A DNA stretch of 64,000 bases from Algoriphagus sp. (GTDB taxonomy: Bacteria > Bacteroidota > Bacteroidia > Cytophagales > Cyclobacteriaceae), in the NCBI GenBank assembly GCA_029945945.1, contig JAQSDM010000005.1, forward strand, positions 372,001-436,000, given 5' to 3'. Below the pieces are notes generated by a model that was not told the DNA's origin, did not search any database, and saw only the letters and a list, made by a program, of their open reading frames with translations. Positions 1-8,114 of the stretch are shown in pieces; position 1 is the first letter of the stretch, and every line of letters begins with the position of its first letter. Made by a program: the position numbers and the translations under genes.

Positions 1-1
1 A

Positions 2-304
2 GATGTGATTCAGATTGGCGGATTTGAGATCAGCCTGAACAATAATGTGGTGGCCCACGAGGGGAAGGAAATTAAGCTGACCAAGAAAGAATACATCCTC
101 CTTCAATTTATGGTGATCAACAAAAACCGGATTCTGAACAGATTCCAACTTGCCGAACATCTATGGGGAGATCATCTCGATGATGAATACCAATCCAATT
201 ATATAGATGTGCATGTAAAGAACTTAAGAAAGAAATTAGGAATGTATGCTGCGGTAGATTGGTTGGAAACGGTCAGAGGATTAGGATATAAAATAATATC
301 ATAA
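2..304 (+). CDS. OmpR/PhoB-type response regulator, C-terminal DNA-binding domain (5' truncated)
   Basis: The reading frame is open to the left edge, so this is only the C-terminal part of a two-component response regulator; the receiver domain lies outside the window. The visible part is a winged-helix Trans_reg_C domain: the segment LTKKEYILLQFM is the start of the domain, followed by the HLWG turn, the recognition-helix region NYIDVHVKNLRKKLG, and the terminal wing VRGLGYKI. The stop at 302-304 is 6 nt before the start of a histidine kinase, so the two form one operon and almost certainly one signalling pair. The GTG at 5 is inside the domain and is not a real start. The target genes cannot be read from the sequence. 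Confidence 0.9.
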   Translation, partial: DVIQIGGFEISLNNNVVAHEGKEIKLTKKEYILLQFMVINKNRILNRFQLAEHLWGDHLDDEYQSNYIDVHVKNLRKKLGMYAAVDWLETVRGLGYKIIS

Positions 305-310
305 TTCCCG

Positions 311-1627
311 ATGAGATTATTCGCAAAACTGCTTCTGTTTAATTTGCTGGGAAAGGGATTTTTCCTGTTGATATTTTTGATGTCAGGACCTTATGTATTG
401 CGATATTTTATTTTAAAAAATACGGATCAGCAGTTAGTTGAAGAAAAAGAAAAAGTAATAAGTATCATCCAAAAGGAAGGGATGCAAAATTTCATTTCGG
501 AGGAAAATCCTGACATCGGTTTTGGTAGTTATAACATCCTTAAAGAGGAATATATATTACTCGAAAAGATTCAGGAGACATATGCAAATGATTCCATTTC
601 GATACAGGAAAGAATCATCGAAGAAGATGAAATAAGTTACCGGGTCTTTGCTCATACTTTTGAATATGCAGGTGAATTTTACTTGCTGGAAATTGGCCGG
701 AGTCTCAATACGATCGAACAAATAGAAAGCATTTTTTTCAGGATTTCCATCGGGATTCTTTTTCTTTTCCTAGCGTTTTCGGTCTTTCTGGACATGACCA
801 TCAGCAAGCGGATCATGCTCCCTTTCAATAAAATCATCAAGACCAAAATCGCTCAAATCAATGAGCCTCAGGAGTTCAATGACCTTCCTATTCCTTCCAA
901 TACAGAGGAGTTTATGATCCTGGATCAGGCGATTTCAGAAATGATGAAGCGCATCCAGAAGTCTTTTAATCAGGAAAGAATTTTTATCTCGCATGCCTCC
1001 CACGAACTTAAAACCCCGATTTCAGTTCTCCAATCAAAGCTGGAGGCCATGTTTTCAGCTGAGAACCTGAGCCAGATTCAGAGTGAAAAACTGATGGATA
1101 TGCAGCATACTCTGCAGAAAATGAAAAAATCAGTCAATGCTTTGCTCCTGATTTCAAAAGTTAATAATGCGCAATTTCTGAAAACTGAAAATATTGAGAT
1201 GAGCCAAATGCTCAGTGAATTGCTGGAAGATTGGGCAGAGATCGGTCAGAGTAAAGGAGTCGAATTGATCCTTTTGGAGAATCAATTTTTCGTCTTTGAA
1301 AACACTAACCAGTCCTTGTGCCATATGATGATTCAGAATGCAATCAGCAATGCGGTGAAGTACGTAAGTAAAGGAGGTAAAATTACCTTGAGCGGAATTG
1401 TCAATCCTGATTTTTATGAAATTATAATCGAAAATGAAGGGGAGGGAATCGATCAAAACCTCCTCCACCAGGTAAAAAACGGATTGGTTTTTTTGAAAGA
1501 AGTTGACAAAGAGAAATCCGGTTTTGGACTTCAGATCATGTATAAGATTGCTATTTTTTTGGGAGTTCAACTTGATGTTAAATCGCTGAACGGAAAGACT
1601 TTAGTTTTCTTCAGATTTCCTAAATAA
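311..1627 (+). CDS. Sensor histidine kinase (two-component system)
   Basis: A 438-residue membrane sensor kinase. A first membrane helix lies at about residues 13-33, an extracytoplasmic sensing region at about 35-145, and a second helix at about 146-166. The HisKA dimerisation domain carries the phospho-acceptor His231 in the motif SHELKTPI. The HATPase_c domain has an N box around N343/N347, a G1-like box NEGEGID near 375, and a G2-like segment SGFGLQI near 404. The overall build resembles small Bacteroidota kinases of the PhoR/CusS type, with a short linker rather than a clear HAMP domain. It starts 6 nt after the partner response regulator. The signal it senses is unknown. The lipoprotein that follows is separated by about 200 nt, so a regulatory link to it is only a guess. 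Confidence 0.93.
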   Translation: MRLFAKLLLFNLLGKGFFLLIFLMSGPYVLRYFILKNTDQQLVEEKEKVISIIQKEGMQNFISEENPDIGFGSYNILKEEYILLEKIQETYANDSISIQERIIEEDEISYRVFAHTFEYAGEFYLLEIGRSLNTIEQIESIFFRISIGILFLFLAFSVFLDMTISKRIMLPFNKIIKTKIAQINEPQEFNDLPIPSNTEEFMILDQAISEMMKRIQKSFNQERIFISHASHELKTPISVLQSKLEAMFSAENLSQIQSEKLMDMQHTLQKMKKSVNALLLISKVNNAQFLKTENIEMSQMLSELLEDWAEIGQSKGVELILLENQFFVFENTNQSLCHMMIQNAISNAVKYVSKGGKITLSGIVNPDFYEIIIENEGEGIDQNLLHQVKNGLVFLKEVDKEKSGFGLQIMYKIAIFLGVQLDVKSLNGKTLVFFRFPK

Positions 1628-1834
1628 AAATAATTATTTTCCTTTTTTTTCATATTGAAATTCATCCATTTTTCGTTCTTAATGAGCAAATCTATAGTCT
1701 GGTATGATTACATAATAAAAGGTTGGTTAATTATTTTTTCTGAATTTTAGTTAAAATAATCAATTTCGTTATTTCTTCATTTTCACTTCATAATTGCTTC
1801 ATTATTTTGCTTCATTAACAAACAAAATAAAACC

Positions 1835-2962
1835 ATGAAAACACTGAAAAGCCTCTTTTTTGTAATGTATTTATCCTTGTTGGCAGTGGGCTGTACGCAG
1901 GAAAATGAAACTCCGGATATTGCAGAATTGACTGCAGCGGATCAGACGGCGATTGACCTCGCTCAGACAGCAGGGCAATTGGCCAGCGGAACGAGTTTTG
2001 TGATTACCGGAAGCACTTCGGAAACCGGTAATATCAATAGCAGAATTATAGACGCGACGAGCACCACTGAAGCTGCTCATGGTCCCGGAAAGGGAATGGG
2101 AAAAGGAATGGGAAAAGGCGGCCACAAAGGCATTATGGATGGGCTGAATCTTTTAGCTCCAAATGATGAGATTTTGGCAATTATTGACGCCGAAAGTGCC
2201 GGTGATTTCAGAGGTTTCAGGGTCTATAAAATGGGTGGCGCAACCATTACGCATTATGATGCAGACGGTAAACTTGTCAATCTTCCGATGCCTGCGACCA
2301 TGGATGGTCCTCATGGTGTCAGTCATTCAGGTAAGCAGTTTCCCGGATTAGATTCTTTATTGTCCCTGGTTGTGAAATCTGTGGTTGATTTTGGTGACGG
2401 TGTGACCATTGTCCGAAATGAAGAGGAAATCACCCGCTCCGGCAAGATCATTATCGAAAGAGAATCCAGCGAAGATGTAAGAACTGAAACTGTGACTTTT
2501 GAAAATTATAATGTCAACGGCATCCAGATTAAAGGCGTAAAAACAAGAGTTTCTTCTTTCGATGATGAAACCGGAAAGGGTAGTTCGGTTACTTCTGTAG
2601 CTGGCGGACAATTCATTTTTCCTGACGGTGTGACTGCTGCATGGGTTTCTGATAAAAGCAGAGAATCCGATATCGAGCGAAGTGCTGATACCAGAAAGCC
2701 GATCAGCGGCAGCATTATTACAGAAGTAAATACCAGTATCACTGCAACAGACGGGACGGTGATTTATTCCTATAAGACTCTTACACCCCTGGAGGAAGAC
2801 CTTTCTTGTACTGGAAAAAGACGCGGTCCGGTATTCGGAGTTTTGGAAACTGTCTATCGTGAGAACCTGATCAAGGTTGATTTCGGCGATGGATCTTGTA
2901 CCAATCAAACAATTACCATCACCGTGAATGGTGAAACTACCACTAAGACAATCAAAAAGTAA
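1835..2962 (+). CDS. Lipoprotein of unknown function with Gly/Lys/Met-rich segment
   Basis: I do not recognise a family. The product is 375 residues with a lipoprotein signal peptide: a basic start, a hydrophobic core, and a lipobox ending LAVGC with Cys20 as the lipidated residue. Residues 82-99 form a strikingly simple segment rich in Gly, Lys, Met and His (GPGKGMGKGMGKGGHKG), which could be flexible or bind metal. The remainder is rich in Thr, Asp, Glu and Gly and looks like beta-sheet secreted protein, with several Val-Thr-Phe type strands and two Cys near the C-terminus. It lies downstream of a two-component system but has about 200 nt of its own upstream sequence, and a clear hairpin terminator follows it. 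Confidence 0.75.
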   Translation: MKTLKSLFFVMYLSLLAVGCTQENETPDIAELTAADQTAIDLAQTAGQLASGTSFVITGSTSETGNINSRIIDATSTTEAAHGPGKGMGKGMGKGGHKGIMDGLNLLAPNDEILAIIDAESAGDFRGFRVYKMGGATITHYDADGKLVNLPMPATMDGPHGVSHSGKQFPGLDSLLSLVVKSVVDFGDGVTIVRNEEEITRSGKIIIERESSEDVRTETVTFENYNVNGIQIKGVKTRVSSFDDETGKGSSVTSVAGGQFIFPDGVTAAWVSDKSRESDIERSADTRKPISGSIITEVNTSITATDGTVIYSYKTLTPLEEDLSCTGKRRGPVFGVLETVYRENLIKVDFGDGSCTNQTITITVNGETTTKTIKK

Positions 2963-2992
2963 AAGTTGGATTACCAATTTTGGGTTTGTTTG

Positions 2993-3027
2993 AAAACCGT
3001 TCGGGAATATTCCTGAGCGGTTTTTTT
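2993..3027 (+). terminator. Rho-independent terminator after the lipoprotein gene
   Basis: The arms AAAACCG and CGGTTTT pair, extended inward by TTC/GAG and partly by GGG/CCT around an AATATT loop, and a run of seven T follows. It ends transcription of the lipoprotein gene that stops at 2962. Confidence 0.85.
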
Positions 3028-3344
3028 ATTTTTTCAATTGATAAAATATCAACTATTATTCAGAAGACTTTTTGTCCTGGGTGGAGTGAGCCCGCTTTTC
3101 TTAAGTGAATCTTAAGAATCTTTTAACCATTGTTTTAGATCCTTAAAGGGAATAAATCGGAACTTTATTTTTGAGTTGGTGGGTAATGATTATACATGAT
3201 TTCGTGTTTTAATGATATCCTGATTGTAAAAATTTTACGAAATGGAATACTTTGAAAACCACTTACTAGTTAGGTAAAGAAGTATGAACTCAAAGAGCCT
3301 GTCCAGGATATTGAGCAATAGAAGTAAGGTTAATTGAAGCAATA
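3028..3344. other. Intergenic region upstream of the electron-transfer locus, with a weak promoter candidate
   Basis: There is no gene in these 317 bases. A TTG at 3224-3226, a 21-nt spacer and TACTTTG at 3248-3254 resemble a degenerate Bacteroidota promoter (TTTG, then TAnnTTTG), which would place a start site roughly 80 nt before the cytochrome b gene. The match is imperfect. A short run of CTTAAG-like repeats lies at 3098-3118. I see nothing else. Confidence 0.3.
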
Positions 3345-4157
3345 ATGTCCCCAACACTTCACAAGTTTTACATCGGATCAATGGCATTGGTAGTGATTGT
3401 GACTACCATTTACCTCGGCTGGACTGGCTATGAGTTTTATCAGCTTCCCATTGAAGAGAGATTTTATCATCCGCACTATGACTGGTTTAAGCCTTCCGGT
3501 GCGTTTGGGCATGGGTTAGGGATTGTGGGTACTTTGATGATCCTCATTGGCGTTATTCTTTACATCGCCCGAAAAAAATACGGCTTTATGGAGCAATATC
3601 TTCGGATCAAATACTTACTGGAATTTCATATTTTCCTTTGCACACTCGGACCCATTTTAGTCTTGTTTCATACTTCTTTCAAGTTCAACGGGATTGTGAG
3701 TATTGCATTCTGGAGTATGGTTGCAGTTGTATTGAGTGGTGTGGCAGGAAGATTTATTTATGTGAGAATCCCAAGAAATATTCAAGGTCAGGAGCTTGGG
3801 CTAGAGCAAGTCCAGATTTTGCATCAAAATCTTAGACTGGGGTTGCAGTCGAATGGTCAATTTAGCCCAGATGAACTGGAAAGGATAGTAAGTGTGGATA
3901 ATTCTAAAATGGGAAGATTGGCCGCAGCTAAATCCCTTCTGAAAGAAAAGAACCTCAACCGGACTGATCAGGCAAGGATTTTCAAATTGATCAAGGAGGA
4001 ATATAGGCTTGGGAATAGAATTAAAAATCTAACCAGGATGCAGGAACTTTTCAAATACTGGCATGTCGCACACAAGCCATTTGCGCTGATAATGCTTGTG
4101 ATCGTAGTGATTCACGTGATTGTCACATTGGCTTTAGGCTATAAATGGATCTTTTGA
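3345..4157 (+). CDS. Membrane cytochrome b-like protein of an electron-transfer module
   Basis: A 270-residue polytopic membrane protein with helices at about 11-31, 53-75, 94-111, 114-138 and 244-265. Histidines in or at the edges of these helices (H56, H95, H109, H240, H243, H257) are suitable bis-His heme b ligands. A basic, Arg/Lys-rich segment of about 100 residues separates the last helix from the others and is probably cytoplasmic. This build resembles NarI/cytochrome b561-type quinone-interacting subunits, although I cannot assign it to a named family. It overlaps the start of the next gene, an FAD/Fe-S oxidoreductase, so the two are translationally coupled. The likely role is to pass electrons across the inner membrane between that oxidoreductase or the quinone pool and the periplasmic multiheme cytochromes downstream. 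Confidence 0.7.
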   Translation: MSPTLHKFYIGSMALVVIVTTIYLGWTGYEFYQLPIEERFYHPHYDWFKPSGAFGHGLGIVGTLMILIGVILYIARKKYGFMEQYLRIKYLLEFHIFLCTLGPILVLFHTSFKFNGIVSIAFWSMVAVVLSGVAGRFIYVRIPRNIQGQELGLEQVQILHQNLRLGLQSNGQFSPDELERIVSVDNSKMGRLAAAKSLLKEKNLNRTDQARIFKLIKEEYRLGNRIKNLTRMQELFKYWHVAHKPFALIMLVIVVIHVIVTLALGYKWIF

Positions 4158-5506
4158 TGGAAGTAATCCTTGAAGAAATAATCATTTACTCGATCACCCT
4201 GGCCCTTTGTATTTGGCTGGTTTACTATTATGTCCAAAGCGAAAAGAAGAAGTCTCAAAAAATTCAGGAAAAAGTAAACATAGCAAAGGAGGAAGGAAGA
4301 TTTGAACCGGTTTCCCTGTACCCTCATATCGATCTTACCAGATGCATAGGAAGTGGTGCCTGTGTAAGAGCATGTCCCGAAAAAGATATTTTAGGAATCG
4401 TGGATGGAAAAGCTACTGTCATCAATGCCACAAACTGCATCGGTCACGGAGCGTGTTTTCATGCCTGTCCGGTGGAAGCGATTACTCTTCGGATTGGTAC
4501 GGAAACCCGCGGTGTTGATCTACCGCACGTCCAACCCACCTACGAGACGAATGTAAAAGGAATATTTATCGCGGGAGAATTAGGTGGAATGGGGTTGATC
4601 AAAAACAGTACTGAGCAGGGTGTTCAGGCGGTTGATAATATTTTTGCTCAGAAGAAACCCTCAAAACCGGAAGTTTTGGATCTCCTGATAGTGGGAGCAG
4701 GTCCGGCAGGAATTGCCGCAGGCCTCAATGCCAAAAAGCATGGATTATCATTCGAAATTCTGGAACAGGATTCTTTGGGAGGTGCAGTGTTTACTTTTCC
4801 CAGGGAAAAGATCGTGATGACCAGCCCTATGGACTTGCCTCTATATGGTAAAATCAAACTATTTGAAACCAGTAAAGAGGAACTCCTCACTATCTGGCAA
4901 GGAATCCTTTCATCCAATCAAATTACACTGAGGGAGCATTCAAAAGTAGAGAGCATTATTCCTTTGGAAGTGGGTGGCTTTAAAGTGCTCACTTCCCAAG
5001 GCGATGAATATAAAACGCAACAGGTCTTATTGGCAATAGGCAGGAGAGGATCTCCCCGGAAACTCCAAGTGCCGGGAGAGGAACAGACTAAAGTAGCTTA
5101 CCGCTTATTGGAACCAGAGCGAATCTCCAATAAGAAAATTCTGGTCGTAGGAGGCGGAGATTCTGCAATAGAGTCTGCTATGCTTCTGATGAAAAATAAC
5201 GAGGTAACCTTATCCTATCGCAGCGACAAGTTTTCACGAATCAAGCCGAAGAACAAAGAAAACATTGATTTGGCAATGTCAGCCTCTCAATTGAAGGTAT
5301 TGTTTAATTCGGAAGTCAAGAGAATTGAAAAAGACCAGGTGATTTTGTCACTTGAAAATCAGGAGGAATTGGTCTCGATAGAGAATGACCTGATTTACAT
5401 ATTCGCAGGAGGAGAATTGCCGGTTCAGTTTCTGAAAAGTATAGGCATTACTGTTGAAAAGAAGTTCGGGAAGATTGTTAAATTACATAAAAGGCACCAA
5501 GGGTGA
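4145..5506 (+). CDS. Membrane-anchored ferredoxin-domain / FAD-NAD(P) oxidoreductase with atypical Fe-S motifs
   Basis: A 453-residue protein in three parts. Residues 8-29 form one membrane helix followed by a Lys-rich stretch, which by the positive-inside rule puts the rest in the cytoplasm. Residues 60-115 form a double ferredoxin domain with motifs CIGSGAC..ACP (C67, C73, C77) and CIGHGAC..ACP (C98, C104, C108). In both motifs the usual second Cys is replaced, by Ser70 and His101. Residues from about 178 form a thioredoxin-reductase-like FAD/NAD(P) module with GAGPAG at 184-189 and a second dinucleotide motif GGGDS at 336-340; no CxxC redox disulfide is visible. An alternative in-frame ATG at 4157 would give a TGATG stop-start overlap with the cytochrome b gene. 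It probably oxidises NAD(P)H and feeds the membrane cytochrome, or works in the reverse direction. Confidence 0.82.
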   Translation: MDLLMEVILEEIIIYSITLALCIWLVYYYVQSEKKKSQKIQEKVNIAKEEGRFEPVSLYPHIDLTRCIGSGACVRACPEKDILGIVDGKATVINATNCIGHGACFHACPVEAITLRIGTETRGVDLPHVQPTYETNVKGIFIAGELGGMGLIKNSTEQGVQAVDNIFAQKKPSKPEVLDLLIVGAGPAGIAAGLNAKKHGLSFEILEQDSLGGAVFTFPREKIVMTSPMDLPLYGKIKLFETSKEELLTIWQGILSSNQITLREHSKVESIIPLEVGGFKVLTSQGDEYKTQQVLLAIGRRGSPRKLQVPGEEQTKVAYRLLEPERISNKKILVVGGGDSAIESAMLLMKNNEVTLSYRSDKFSRIKPKNKENIDLAMSASQLKVLFNSEVKRIEKDQVILSLENQEELVSIENDLIYIFAGGELPVQFLKSIGITVEKKFGKIVKLHKRHQG

Positions 5507-7107
5507 GAATTGTAATCATCATATCGACAATCCTGGTTTTTTTGGCTTTTGAAGGTATTGCTCAAATATCTCCAGGGCCTCTCTCCACTGCCCATCAGCA
5601 GTTGGAAGGATTGAAGAATTGCACCCAATGTCATACGATTGGAGATAAAATTACAGACCAAAAATGTCTGGACTGTCACAAGGAAATTCAGTCTTTAATT
5701 AAGGAGGACAGGGGCTTTCATGCCTCCCCTGAAGTAGGCCAAAAAACATGCATTGATTGCCACAGCGAGCATCATGGGTTAAAGTTTGATCTGGATCGAT
5801 TCGACCAAAAAACATTTGACCACAAAAAAGCCGGTTATGTTCTGGAAGGTGCCCACAAAGTTGTGGATTGCAGGGATTGTCATAAACCAGATTTCATTTC
5901 CGATCCTGCGGTAAGAAAGCTGGAAGGGACATTTTTGGGAATGGAAACTTCCTGTCTGGAATGCCATGACGACTATCATCAAGGAACTCTGGAAAATGAC
6001 TGTGTCCAATGCCATGGGATGAATGATTGGGCTCCGGCAGATTTATTCGATCATAATGACGCAGATTTCAAATTGCTTGGAGCGCATAAAAAGGTGGATT
6101 GCCTGGAATGTCATCAGGAGACAGTCAGGGCAGGGAAGGAATTTCAAGTTTTCACCGATATAGCTTTTAATAAATGCACCGATTGCCATGATGATACACA
6201 CGATGGGTCATTGGGAACGAACTGTACCAGTTGCCACAATGAAAGCAGTTGGAGTTCTTTGAATAAAGGAAACACCTTTAATCATGGGATGACGGATTAT
6301 CCCTTGGAAGGCCTTCATGCTCAGGTTGATTGCAAAGAATGCCATTCAAAAGGAAGTTATACCACTCCGATTGATTTCTCCAATTGCATCAATTGTCATG
6401 AAGATTACCATCAGGGGGAGTTTGTAAGTGAGAATCCTAAGTCTGATTGTAAAGAATGCCATCTGGTCACCTCACCTTTTACCTCTACTCTGTATCGGAT
6501 AGAAGAGCATCAAGCTTCCGATTTCAACTTGGATGGAGCTCATTTGGCGACTGCTTGTTTTACTTGTCACGTCAGCGAAGAGCGTTGGAGCTTCAGGGAT
6601 TTAGGGGAGAATTGTGTCGATTGTCATGAGAATATCCACAAGGACAAGATCTCTGAAAAGTATTTCCAGGAGGAAAATTGCACCGCTTGCCACTCGACTT
6701 CCGACTGGGTTTCTGTCACATTTGATCATCAGTTGACAGGATGGGAACTTGAAGGAAAGCACCAATCAGTAAGTTGCAGGGAGTGTCATTTTACTGAGGA
6801 TAATGGGTTGACAGTTACAGAGCAGCGTTTCAAATTAGAAGACAATACATGCATAGCGTGCCATGAGAATGTGCACGGAGATCAGTTTAGTGTACAGGGG
6901 AAAACAGATTGTGTTTCCTGTCATACGGTGGCTGAAAAATGGAATGTGGAAAATTTCAAACACAACGAGACACTGTTTCCTTTGGAAGGGAAGCATGCGG
7001 CGATTGATTGCAAAGAATGCCACAAACCGAAAGTGTACCAGGATCAGGAAGAACGGGTGGAATATAAAATCCAAAAATTCGAATGCAGAGACTGTCATTC
7101 ATCCTAA
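5503..7107 (+). CDS. Twenty-heme c-type cytochrome, exported
   Basis: A 534-residue exported protein with 20 CXXCH heme-attachment motifs, counted directly. It starts at a GTG that overlaps the previous stop (GTGA). The signal peptide is basic then strongly hydrophobic, with likely cleavage after GIAQ near residue 21. Much of the protein is built from a repeated unit of the form F-D-H, then L-E-G-A-H, then C-x-x-C-H, in which the DH and AH histidines are plausible distal heme ligands. This resembles the class III / doubled-CXXCH cytochromes found in extracellular electron-transfer organisms. It is too heme-dense for a conventional reductase with a substrate site and is best read as an electron wire or store. 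It ends in CRDCHSS, and these last codons overlap the start of the next cytochrome gene. Confidence 0.9.
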   Translation: MRIVIIISTILVFLAFEGIAQISPGPLSTAHQQLEGLKNCTQCHTIGDKITDQKCLDCHKEIQSLIKEDRGFHASPEVGQKTCIDCHSEHHGLKFDLDRFDQKTFDHKKAGYVLEGAHKVVDCRDCHKPDFISDPAVRKLEGTFLGMETSCLECHDDYHQGTLENDCVQCHGMNDWAPADLFDHNDADFKLLGAHKKVDCLECHQETVRAGKEFQVFTDIAFNKCTDCHDDTHDGSLGTNCTSCHNESSWSSLNKGNTFNHGMTDYPLEGLHAQVDCKECHSKGSYTTPIDFSNCINCHEDYHQGEFVSENPKSDCKECHLVTSPFTSTLYRIEEHQASDFNLDGAHLATACFTCHVSEERWSFRDLGENCVDCHENIHKDKISEKYFQEENCTACHSTSDWVSVTFDHQLTGWELEGKHQSVSCRECHFTEDNGLTVTEQRFKLEDNTCIACHENVHGDQFSVQGKTDCVSCHTVAEKWNVENFKHNETLFPLEGKHAAIDCKECHKPKVYQDQEERVEYKIQKFECRDCHSS

Positions 7108-8102
7108 TATTCATTCTCGGGGTTTCGGCGGCCTATGCCCAAAATCCCCATGGAGAAAAACTGACCATTGACTGCAAAGCATGTCATAATTCAGGGAGTT
7201 GGCTTTACAATGCCAATGATACATTGTTTGACCACAACGATACAGGTTTCGAATTGGAAGGTCAGCATCTGAGCACAGATTGTAAAAACTGCCACAACAC
7301 TTTAGTCTTTGATCAGGCGGAAAATACCTGTGTTTCCTGTCACACTGATGTGCACAGCATGTCTGTTGGAGACGATTGCATTCGATGTCATGACGCATCC
7401 AATTGGCTGGTGGACGATATCCCGGAACTGCACGAGCAGAATGGATTCCCCTTACTGGGACAGCATCAGGTGGTTTCCTGCTCAGATTGCCATGTTTCAG
7501 AAACCAACCTGAGATGGGATAGAATCGGCGCAGATTGTGCAACCTGCCATATGGATGATTACAATGCCTCTCAAAATCCAAATCACATGGAAGCCGGGTT
7601 TTCTACAATCTGTACAGACTGTCATGATGTGTTTGCGGATAGCTGGGGAGCAGAAAACTTTCACTTTTTCTTTCCTCTGACCGGCGGCCATGATATCTCA
7701 GATTGTGCGGCTTGCCATGAGGGTACTAATTATTCTGCAGCTTCCCCCGAATGCGTTTCCTGCCATTTAGATGATTTCAACGGGGTGACTTCTCCTAATC
7801 ACGTGGCTTCCGGTTTTAGTCAGGATTGTACGATGTGCCATGATATTGCAGCCTGGAGTCCGGCTGATTTTAAATCCCATGATGATGAATACTTTCCCAT
7901 CTATTCGGGAAAACATGAAAGTGCATGGAATTCTTGTGTGGAATGCCATACCACGGCTGGGAATTATACCAGCTTCAGTTGCATCGATTGTCATGAGCAT
8001 AGTAATCAAAATGAGGTAGCCAAAGACCATGATGAAGTCAGAGATTATGTGTACCAAAGCAATGCGTGCTATTCTTGCCATCCCAATGGCGATGGGGATT
8101 AA
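7083..8102 (+). CDS. Thirteen-heme c-type cytochrome, exported
   Basis: A 339-residue exported protein with 13 CXXCH motifs. The start ATG at 7083 lies 25 nt inside the previous gene in another frame, and it gives an excellent signal peptide (LSFILIFILGVSAAYAQ, cleavage near residue 20). The N-terminal half keeps the FDH / LEG-H / CXXCH unit of its neighbour; the C-terminal half has longer Ser/Asn/Asp-rich spacing with repeats of the form NHVASGFS.DC..CH. The product ends in a short acidic tail after the last heme motif. Together with the 20-heme protein this gives 33 heme sites in 2.6 kb. The likely role is periplasmic or outer-membrane-associated electron transfer between the inner-membrane module and the barrel protein encoded 12 nt downstream. 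Confidence 0.9.
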   Translation: MQRLSFILIFILGVSAAYAQNPHGEKLTIDCKACHNSGSWLYNANDTLFDHNDTGFELEGQHLSTDCKNCHNTLVFDQAENTCVSCHTDVHSMSVGDDCIRCHDASNWLVDDIPELHEQNGFPLLGQHQVVSCSDCHVSETNLRWDRIGADCATCHMDDYNASQNPNHMEAGFSTICTDCHDVFADSWGAENFHFFFPLTGGHDISDCAACHEGTNYSAASPECVSCHLDDFNGVTSPNHVASGFSQDCTMCHDIAAWSPADFKSHDDEYFPIYSGKHESAWNSCVECHTTAGNYTSFSCIDCHEHSNQNEVAKDHDEVRDYVYQSNACYSCHPNGDGD

Positions 8103-8114
8103 CTGATCCAGGAC

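Noticed and set aside
2357..2977. A 206-codon minus-strand frame across the lipoprotein gene.
   Set aside because: It is Ser/Phe-rich shadow translation of a gene with a clear lipobox, and it shows no domain.
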